Assembly (NCBI GenBank): GCA_027257055.1
Contig: JAPVLO010000277.1
Coordinates: forward strand, 3,224,001-3,288,000
DNA length: 64,000 nucleotides
Reading direction: 5' to 3'
Source: Cephalopachus bancanus
Taxonomy: Eukaryota > Chordata > Mammalia > Primates > Tarsiidae
Below, piece after piece: positions 1-64,000 of this stretch (position 1 is the stretch's first letter; each line of letters starts with the position of its first letter). The translations under genes were made by a program, and so were the position numbers. Under the pieces are notes generated by a model. The model was not told the origin of the DNA. It did no database searches and was given only the letters and a program-made list of their open reading frames with translations.

Positions 1-2111
1 GTTAGCAAATTGTTTTTATTTGAATAAACTGACTGTAGAACAATCTTGGGTTTTTGGGTTCAGATTCCTTTTTAAATCTTTGAGTGATGTAATTAACCTA
101 GTAATAAAAAATGATGTTGTGATGTTATTTCCAGCAAGTTAAATAGCTTACTTACTCCAACAAGTTAAATAGCCTGCCTACCATTATTTGAGGTGATGTA
201 TACCAGGGAATTAAGTAGATAACTTTGACGCTTTAAAGGTTGGCTTTAAAGACTAAAGGACTCATTTAGTCAGTAGACTGAAGCTTTTGTGTTTTATGTG
301 AAACACATCTTTTTGTGAGCAGTTTGTTAGTTTACGAGAGGAAATATTTAAAGAAAGTTATGTTCTTAGGACCACTTGTTATGAAATTTATGTTTTCAGT
401 AACTCTTGGGAAAATTAAAAAATTTGAATTATCAACCTATATAAAAGAGAGAGTAGGCTATTTAGAAACTGAGGGGGTCAGAGCAAGAACAGAAAAAGAC
501 AAATATTGGTAAATGTTGAAATCTATAAATCATGAGACATATTAGGAAGATGAGAGACAACTTTAGAATGAGCATGAACCCTGAGATACCACGTAAATTC
601 AGAGGAGAGCTCCCAAATTGCCTATATCAAACCCGGAGAATAATTACTTATGGAATGGGCTACATGACTCTAACATAGGGTTAATAAATATTAAGACACA
701 GTGTCCCCGCCCACATATATGGCTTTAACTAATGTGACTAGGGAAGTAAAGCTATGAGCCTATTAAGTTGGAAACAGCTTCAGCATTAGAGGATTATGTG
801 AATTTCATTTCTAAAAGGTTTCAAGAATTCAGTGACACACTAGCTAGTTTTCCAAAGACATCCTGGAATAGTTGCTTTGTGTCGTTTTTGTAAAGCTCCT
901 GTGTTAATAAGTATCTTAAGCTGTGTTTCGTCTTGCTGTGAGTTGTGTCTTTGATACATACTGTGATGTGTGTGTTTCTCAGGTGTTGAGGTACAGTGGT
1001 AGCAGCTCTGGAGTAGGAGGGGAGGTGACCTGTGTTTTCAGACCGTGGACAAGCCCTTTGTCCCCTCCAATCTGCAGGTTTTTCTGTCAATGGATGGAAT
1101 TATCTCTGGCCACCTTGTTGGGTTCTTGTAAGGATTAGACATATAGAAGCACTTTATAAACAGAAGCACTGTGCAAATATAAAATATTCCACATTTGACT
1201 TTCTCATTGATACTCTATATGGTACCTTATACACATTATCTTTGTCTATCAAGAAATATGTATTATCATGTCACTTATTGTGTTTCTGAACAGTATTGGC
1301 AGCATTTTGATTTAGAATGTCAGCCATAGATATTCATACACTTTAGGAGAGATGTGATGTTAGAATAGGACTTAAATATTCTGTCCTTTTTATTTCGCAA
1401 AACTAGGAATTTTCGTTCTTTCTGATGTAATGTAGTTCAAGTTGGAACAGGCACCCCCTCCCAAAAAAAAACCCCAACTCTGATTCATATCTGATATCTG
1501 TTCCTTGACTAACAAAGAAACTGTTTAAAGATTTTTGGAGAGTAGTCAGAATATTTCTGGTCATCTTGTGAGGAGGTGTTTGGATTCTGTTTCAGGCTGT
1601 GTGGTCAACCCTGTTTTGGCAGAGTTTGAAGCAGTGTTGATTTCTTGACTACCCAAGCTAACCCCACAATAAGAATATATTCATGACAAAGCACATTCAA
1701 AAGGATGATCTCAGTCCAAGAACAATTTTTGCTTCAGTAAAGTGATACCATGAGTAGGATGGTGGAATTTGGAGGCTGAACTTTTTTCCCCCTTTATCTT
1801 CAAATTCTCAAGTCAGTGTAGATGCTGGGAAGATGACTTTACATCTCTGGATGACTGTAGCCATCCCATCTTTAAATGAGGCGCTGGATTAAAACGTCTC
1901 TAAAATTCTTCCTGATTCCAAGTTGTATGGTTCTCTTACTCTTCCAGAACTCAACCCACTTCTGTTTATCCTGGAATACTTTCTACTAGCATACTTTAGA
2001 ATTATTATACTCATCTATCACATAGAGACTGAGGTGCTGTTCATGATTAGCTTTATTTTGATTACCTGGGAAAGTTAAGGGAAATGATTGTTTGTTTTTC
2101 TTTTATGTTTG
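1..2111 (+). other. KIF13B intron, no recognised feature
   Basis: A/T-rich sequence of the intron before the first FHA exon. I see no exon, RNA gene or clear repeat family here, although traces of very old repeats around 1840-1930 are possible. Confidence 0.6.
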
Positions 2112-2640
2112 TTTAATGCCTACAAGTGCCAGGCCTGTGTAAAGTGCTTGGAATACAGCGGGGAGCACGCCAGGCTGTTCTCTGCACTCATGGCGTTTCT
2201 GTGCCGGTTGTGGAGATGGATAGTATGGGTCTCATGGAAGGAGTTAAGATAGGGTAGAATGACAGTCATTGGGTGGCTGTTTCTGATCGTCAGTTCAGGA
2301 AACACTTCTCTGAGAAGGTGACGTTAAAAGTTGAGCTAGAAATGATAAGAAACAACTATTATCAGCATCAGGGGAAGAATATTTCAGACAGAGGAAACAT
2401 CCAATGGAAGGCTGTGGGTTGGAAATAAGCTCAGTGTACTCAAAGAACAGATGAAAGGCTGATGTGGATGGTGCATGCTCCATGATAGGGAGTTGGTAGG
2501 AGTGAGAGTCAGAGAGGGAGGCAGGGGCAGGTCATGGAGGGCTCGTAAGCCTGGGTAAGCATTTTGGGCTTCATTCGAAGTTCAGAGGGAAGTCATTTGA
2601 AGGGCTTAAATAGGGGATCACATGATCAGCTGTTGCATTG
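2112..2640 (+). repeat. Ancient mammalian interspersed repeat, family uncertain
   Basis: It begins with a degraded 'gccaggcactgtgctaagtg'-type sequence and ends with a 'tcatggagggcctcgtaggc'-type segment near 2535, both common in old mammalian repeats. Divergence is high and I cannot name the family with confidence. Confidence 0.45.
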
Positions 2641-3149
2641 GGAGTAGATGGGGGTGGCATATATGTAGAGGCATGATAGGAAGTTCCTGCTTTTACCCAG
2701 ACCAGAGATCTTGGAGGCTGAACCAGGATGTGGTAGCAGAGGTGGGGAAAATGGGCTGATTCTTGTTATGTTTTGGAGGTAGACTCTGTAAGGCTTCCCT
2801 GACTGACATGGGGCTGGGGGTGGGGGTGGGCTCATAGGGAAAAGAAAGAGGATTCAGGATAATGTCTAAACTTTTTTAGCTGACTGACTGGTGGTTGTAA
2901 TGCCATTGTTATTGGGGAAGAGAATAGACTTCTTTTGGATCTGGGGAGATGGGAGCAAGAGTTCAGCTTTAGCCCTTGTTCACTTTGACTTATCCTCAGG
3001 ACGTCCAAGTTGTGTCAAGTAGGCTGAGTAGGCAAAAAATGACGGTGACTGAAACCGAAATAGTGGTAGTGGAAGTCTGTAGTTCCTGGTTGGTGGTAAA
3101 GGTTGAGTTTATATGTGGACAGTATGTAAAGCCATGGGAGTGGTTGAAC

Positions 3150-3475
3150 TCATCTAGGCTAGGGGTCAGAAACTACTTTTCGCAGACCAAGTCTAGTTCC
3201 CTTCCTGTTTTTGTATGACCCAGGATCTAAGGATTATCTTTACATTTTTACATGGCTTGTACATTTTTCACTGTCTACAACTGTCTGTACATGGTTGAAC
3301 AAAATTATTTCATACACATGAAAGCGAAATTCAAATTTTGGTGCTCATAAATAAAATTTTATTGGAATGTAGCCACACTTACTCATTTATGTATTCTCTG
3401 CTTTTGCACTACAAGGGCAGGGTTGAGTAGTTGTATATGACTCACAAAACCTAAAATATTTACTATCTGGCCCCT
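3150..3475 (-). repeat. Ancient DNA-transposon-like repeat
   Basis: On the minus strand it reads the 'GGCCAGATAGTAAATATTTT' core followed by 'CAACTACTCAACCCTGCCC' and ends near a 'GGTCAGAAAC' motif. This is a widespread old mammalian repeat, and I do not assign a subfamily. Confidence 0.55.
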
Positions 3476-3600
3476 GATCCAGATGTGTAGAAAGAGCAGG
3501 TGGCCTAGGAACACATGCCAGTTCATACTGACATTTACTCATATACAGGCAACCAGATATTGAGATGAATAAGAAAGAGCTCAGTTTTTTGTTTTTTGGG

Positions 3601-3717
3601 GTTTTCTTTGAGTTAGGAGTCACTCTGTTGCCCAGGCAGGGGTGCAGTGGTCCGGTCACGGCTACTGCAGCCTTGAGCTGCTTGGCTCAGGCAATCTTTC
3701 AGCTTCAGCCTTCCAGA
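3601..3717 (-). repeat. Alu fragment (right arm)
   Basis: Minus-strand Alu right-arm sequence with 'ttgcccaggcagggg' and 'ctgcagccttgagctgc'. It stops within the element at about 3717 and is diverged. Confidence 0.65.
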
Positions 3718-4202
3718 GCTCAATTTTTATGATGCCAATTTTCTTTATTTGGGATAGGTGAGTTACCTGCCAAAAACATGGGACTTAGAGATTAAGTAGT
3801 TAGGGGTCTAAGGTAAGAACATATCTATTACATTTTTTATGAGGTTAGTGGACACTATGAGATTCATAAAATAACTTGTCTTTTCATATTCTTACACTTG
3901 AATAGCTCTTGTCTTTGTGGTTGACTCATTTTGATTGAGACCAGGTAGGTGATGCACAAATTAAGAAAATGCAGCTTGCAGACCCATATTTTTTGGTCCA
4001 TCATTGACACGTGGCCCATGCTCTGAGAGTAGTATAAAATATTTGGAATTAAGATTGTGATGAAAAATAATGAATATATATAGATATGAATATGAAATTA
4101 TAGGCTTAAGTTTAAAAGGTATAGCTCAACTGAGGGTATTATTCCTTAGAAGGAACTTTAAATTATAGAATGGTTTCAGGGAAAACCAGGGACTCCCCCT
4201 GG

Positions 4203-4474
4203 TTGGATTCTCACTCCATCGCCCAGGCGGGAGTGCAGTAGCACACTCATGGCCACCCCAGCATTGACCTGCTGGGCTCTGGTGATCCTTCCGCCTCACC
4301 CTTCCAAGTGGAACTACAGGAGCGTGCTACCAAGCCTGGCTAGTTTTTGGTTTATTGTAGAGATGAGGTCTCGCCAAGTTACCCAGACTGGTCTTGAACC
4401 TGTGGGCTCAGGCAGCCCACTGACCTCGGCTTTCCAAAGTGCTGGGATGACAGGCAGAGCCACCGAGCCTGGCC
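4203..4474 (-). mobile_element. Alu dimer, minus strand
   Basis: It runs from a right-arm end (TCACTCCATCGCCCAGGCGG) through the middle A-rich linker to the left-arm head (GAGCCACCGAGCCTGGCC). The poly(T) start is missing or degraded. It is 128 bp upstream of the first FHA exon. Confidence 0.85.
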
Positions 4475-4602
4475 TCCATTTGCTTTTTAAAAAGTCTTTT
4501 AGCTAAGGTAATAGATCAGTGTAAGAGTGTTCAGTGTAGATAATTTTAGTTTGTATACATGTAAGAATTCAACATTAATCAGTGAATTTGGTTCTTTCTT
4601 AG

Positions 4603-60089
<55,487 letters not shown>

Positions 60090-61184
60090 GTAAAAAGCGG
60101 CGAGACGGCAGCCAGGAATGTCTTTCTGGAGGTGGCCGGCGAGCTCACGCTCTGTGTTGTGCGGAAGCGAGAGGTAGAGGCCCGGCATGGGGGCCGAGGA
60201 GCCAGAACGGGGTTTCTAAACCCAGGAAACGCTGGCGATCATTTCCCTTCCACTCTCTTCGGAGATAACAGAGCCGTTTAAGCTAACTGACATGCTTGCT
60301 CCTTTCTGCTTTTCAAAAGTGCCAAGGACACCGCTAATGTGATTTATGGTAATATCACTTAGAGCAACAATAGTAAAATTTATGAAGTGCACTTAGTGTT
60401 GTTTGTGTATTGCCAAGTAGAAAATGTAATTCTATTTTTAATTCTTGATTTCATTTCTTTTTTCAAACAATTTTATGTCATGACTGTCCTTCCTTCTCAA
60501 CCCTGTTTTCTCGCCTGTGGATAACCTGTTCTCTCACTTAAAACTGATCACTTGTCTTATTTCCTTTTTCCTTGACATTCCCTACCCAGCCCTAGGATAA
60601 GTGTTAGAGAAAACATTAAAGGCTTTTCCAAACAATCAGGAAGCTGCTCTTATGCAGTGCTGAGTGGGAACTCCGTTGGAAATGCAGTTTCTAGCCGTAT
60701 GTAGGTGTTAACTCAGCAGAAAACGACAAATGAGGGTTTATTTATATTCATTCAAAAACACGCGCAGTGCAAGTTCTGCTGTGGGAATAGGTCTTTTGGC
60801 ATCAGCTCTCCACGTTCTTGTAAACATTTGAGTTGCAGAAATGCAGGTGAGTAGTTGTCTGACTTCACTATTTAGAAGCATTTTCTAAGTTTATGAATGC
60901 ATATTCAAGGGAGTGGGAATTCGTTTTATAAGGCTGCCGTGCAGATAATCTAGCCTTACATAAGCATATGCATACACAAACAGTGGATGAAAAGAATTAA
61001 ATGTCAGGATTTTGCAAATGTGTGAACTGCATTTAACTAGGCACATGGGATGCTTGGCAGTTACTGAAATGACTCCATGACTGCAGGAGCTGAGTCATGG
61101 GGCGCTGGGGTTGGCAGAGATGATTTTTCCCAGTGGTTTCTTACTGTGTGTGTGATTCTGTTCTAAACCTCTGCATCATTGTTT

Positions 61185-61350
61185 CACAAAGTATGATTTA
61201 TGAACTGTCAGATTTGCCAAGGTAGTTCTTTTTAAAAATACAATTTCTCAGCCCTCGCACCCAATACCCACCTGGGGACACCTTGGAACCTCCATTTATA
61301 AGCACCTATGGTGATCTTTATTCGTGGTAGTTTGATAACCACTTCTTTTC
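61185..61350 (+). repeat. MER5-like remnant
   Basis: Weak match in word order: 'gatttatgaactgtcagatt', 'tttaaaaatacaatttctca', 'agtttgataaccacttct'. Confidence 0.5.
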
Positions 61351-61445
61351 AGTTGCTATTTGGTGAGGATCACATTGGAAGCCATTGAGTCAGCCTACCA
61401 TTGTTACAATTATTATTATTATTTTTATTTTATTTTTTATTATTT

Positions 61446-61471
61446 TTTTTGAGTTGGAGTCTAAGCAGCTT
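61446..61471 (-). repeat. Extremely 5'-truncated Alu tail stub
   Basis: A T tract followed by only 'gagttggagtct', the last bases of an Alu, then unique sequence. It is preceded by (TTA)n/(TTTTA)n. Confidence 0.6.
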
Positions 61472-62204
61472 TCGGTTTTTGAGGTAGCAGGTCAAGTCAC
61501 CTGCTACACACGGAGCTCATTTATGCTCTTACAGTTTTGGCAGTGAGTGGTTGATTCTCTAGATAGGAGAGGAACATGAGTGTGTTGGAAACAAATGCAG
61601 CAACTGGAGAATAACTATGATGTGTAATAGAGGTTATCTTGAAATATTTGAAGATTTCTTAAGCAATTTTTCATTTACTTAAATTTATTCTTTTTTTTTT
61701 TTAGCACATCTGAGCAAAGGTATTGGGGAAACTGGCCTTATACATATATTTCATATTTTGTAAATAAATGAAAATACACATTTAAAACTAACCTTAGCAA
61801 AGACTTCCGGTAGCGGAGCCAAAGTATTCCAGTTGGTTTGTCAGAACTCCAGTCCACAGAAGGCATTTCCCTCTTCTCAGGCCGCTAGGGAGCTCCATCT
61901 TGCCCATGCCATCCTGTCCTCATCCTGCTGACCTACATCAAATGATGCTGGGGACACCTTTGCCTCTAAGCTTCATCACAGCCTCACCTGCTTGGCTTCC
62001 CTTCTGCTAACTGTTCCTTCTCTGTCACCTCTTTTGGAGCTATTGATTCCATCAAGCCTCTGATATTCAAGTGCCCAGAGCTCCATCCTGGATCCTCTTT
62101 TTTTTAAACCTGTTTCTTTCCATGGGTAACTCTCATTCAGTTCTGTGCTTTAGCTATTCATACGAAGTAGCAACTGTGATCTTTGAGAGTCTTAATAGTA
62201 GTCC

Positions 62205-62730
62205 ATGACTTGAAACCTTCCAGTGCCTGCCTCCGAAACGGAACAAAATCTAAATTTCTTGCTTTGGCTTCCAGCTTCCTACAGCATCTGCGCCCCTGAC
62301 CTTTATTCCTTATTCCCTTTGTTTTCCTCATTGTTCACCATACTAAGCCATGTAAGCCGCCTTTGTATTCCGTGCACACATGAAGCTCATTTCAGTTTGG
62401 AGAGCTCTGGCACTGGCCTTTCCTTCCATTTGGAATGTTCTTCCCAAAGTCCTCGCATGGCCACCAGGTTTCTCTTCTAGAGCAGTCAAGAAAGGTCACT
62501 CTGAGGAGGGTTGTTTGAGTTTAGAGTGGCCTTTCTTGGCCAGCCAAACTAAAACCACAGCCTCCACCATGCACGATGCTGTCATTTTTAACCTTTTGAT
62601 TGAGAGCTGTTGTTAGGTTTGTATGCTTTTCAATTATCTCCCCTCTAGACTGTTCCTTGAGGGCAGGACTCATTGTGTGTAGAACAGTGCCTAATGCGTA
62701 GAAAATACAAAATGTGTATTGGTTGACTGA
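62205..62730 (+). repeat. LINE L2 3' region
   Basis: 'cttgctttggcttccagctt', 'ccttccatttggaatgttct', 'ttgagggcaggactcattgt' and 'aacagtgcctaatgcgtaga' follow L2 order. Old copy. Confidence 0.8.
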
Positions 62731-63201
62731 CCTTGGCCTCTGTACGGATTGTAAGAATAGGTTGTATGCAACAAGCGTCATTCAGTAGTAGGAAGGACAG
62801 CTTTTCGAGGCGAGAAGAGCACATCTGAGTGGAGATCTGAGCGAACGAGACATTCATGAACTTTCTTTCCTGGGCTGACGGAAGTTCCTAAATTCCTGAA
62901 AGAGAGATCCATTTAGGCTTCTAATTTTGAATATAGTTGATATAAAAAAATGCTCGTGTTTATCTCCTTTTCACTGTCTCTGCTAAGGTTCTGTGACAAG
63001 TAAACTGCAATTTTTAGTACTGTCAATGCCCTCGCTTGGGCCACTTTAAATATGCTTGGACTTGCTGTACCCCAAGTAGTTTTTCATCCCTGAAAATGCA
63101 GTACTTTAGTGCCCACGGAATTACAAATAACAGGAAGAAGAAGCAGGCTGTACTGGCCTGATTCCTGTAGGGGTCCCCATTGTTTTAATAGTAATCTTCA
63201 A

Positions 63202-63474
63202 GCCGGGCTCGGTGGCTCAGCCTGTAATCCCACGCCTTTGGGAGGCTGAGGTGAGTGGATTGCCTGAGCCCGCGGGTTCGAGACCCACCTGGGCAGCGAG
63301 ACAATAAATCAAAAACTCAGCTGGGTGTGGTAGCGCATGCCTGTAGTTCCGGCTACTCGAAAGGCTGAGGCGGAAGGATCGCCGGAGCCCAGCAGGCAAG
63401 GCTGCAGTGGCTGGGAGCGGCCACTGCACTCCAGTCTGGGTGACAGAGTGAGACTCCAACTCAAAAAAAAAAAA
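63202..63474 (+). mobile_element. Young Alu dimer, plus strand
   Basis: Full-length element with a perfect 14-bp target-site duplication aatagtaatcttca (63187-63200 and 63475-63488). A ~15-base deletion precedes the linker ('gcgagacaataaatc'). Confidence 0.95.
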
Positions 63475-63541
63475 AATAGTAATCTTCATTGTAATGGAGT
63501 CCCATTCACTTGAAAGTCAGATTTGATACCTACAATTTGAG

Positions 63542-63831
63542 TTTTTTTGTTTTGGAATCGGAATCTCTGTTGCCCAGGCTGGAGTGCAGTGTCAGGATCA
63601 TGGCTCAGGAAGGCCTTACTTCCTGGGCTCAGGCGGTTGCTGCTGCTTCCACATCTCAAGTGTCTGGGACTATAGGTGCGTGCCACCATACCTGGCTCTT
63701 TTTTTAATTTTTTGTATAGACAGATCTTGCTATGCTGCCTGGGCTAGTCTTGAACTTCTGCGTTCAAGCAGTCCTACCGCACTGGCCTCCCAGAACGTTG
63801 GTATTACAGGCATGGGCCATCAGGTGTGGCG
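63542..63831 (-). mobile_element. Older Alu dimer, minus strand
   Basis: Both arms, diverged; inverted relative to the previous Alu about 70 bp away. Confidence 0.85.
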
Positions 63832-64000
63832 AGGTAGAACTTTGTTCTCTTAGGGCCCCCCCTTCCCCCCCCCACTCTTAATGGCTCTAGATTATTCATC
63901 TGTGTCTCATCTGGGAAATGCCTCATCATTTCTCAGTTGTCTTGCCAGAGACCTGCCTGCAGTGGGGAATGCAGAAGGGGAGAGTTATCCCTGTTTGCAA

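Larger units (their letters stand above)
60090..62204 (+). other. Intron after the last exon
   Basis: No exon is found. It contains a MER5-like remnant (61185-61350), a TTA tract with an Alu tail stub (61410-61471) and otherwise unassigned sequence. Confidence 0.45.

Noticed and set aside
315..512. Peptide SSLLVYERKYLKK resembling the kinesin-3 'ELLVYYLK' segment that should precede the FHA exon
   Set aside because: There is no conserved NADPALNE sequence before it, no matching phase to the exon at 4603 and no good splice sites. Chance similarity; the real preceding exon is upstream of the window.

Overview
The window is 64 kb of placental-mammal, almost certainly primate, nuclear DNA. It holds the middle of one large gene on the + strand, KIF13B (kinesin-3 motor protein, also called GAKIN), with long introns full of interspersed repeats. 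Primate origin is inferred from the many dimeric Alu elements plus old AluJ-like copies. The abundant young Alu subfamily does not look like the common human AluS/Y, lemur or galago SINEs that I remember. A tarsier is my best guess, and it is a guess.

KIF13B: 24 coding exons lie between 4603 and 60089. All have AG acceptors and GT donors and compatible phases, and together they give 3,057 coding bases (1,019 codons) without a stop or frameshift. By my recollection of the human protein (about 1,826 residues) this is roughly residues 469-1487: the FHA domain (4603-7506), the stalk that binds the MAGUK protein DLG1 (7316-12927), the KIF1B/DUF3694 region (14844-37449), and the start of the C-terminal tail with candidate PAR1b/MARK2 phosphosites (43527-60089). 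The motor domain lies upstream of the window, and the proline-rich tail and CAP-Gly domain lie downstream.

Introns: I recognise about 33 Alu elements or fragments, L2, MIR, MER5-like and ancient L1 pieces, a processed RPL32 pseudogene (18229-18737, - strand), a poly(A)-tailed retroposed scrap resembling an endogenous-retrovirus LTR end (59462-59550), several microsatellites, and some recent local rearrangements. The clearest rearrangements are a 54-bp perfect palindrome made inside an Alu (27466-27585), a 157-bp tandem duplication that includes an Alu tail (10002-10315), and a 65-bp tandem duplication directly upstream of a splice acceptor (9488-9617).

There is no second functional gene, CRISPR array, operon or novel enzymatic system that I can support. 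The most novel-looking signal is in the Alu subfamily itself. Its left arm carries a tRNA T-arm-like hairpin around the B box with apparent compensatory changes between copies, and its right arm carries a second strong hairpin.
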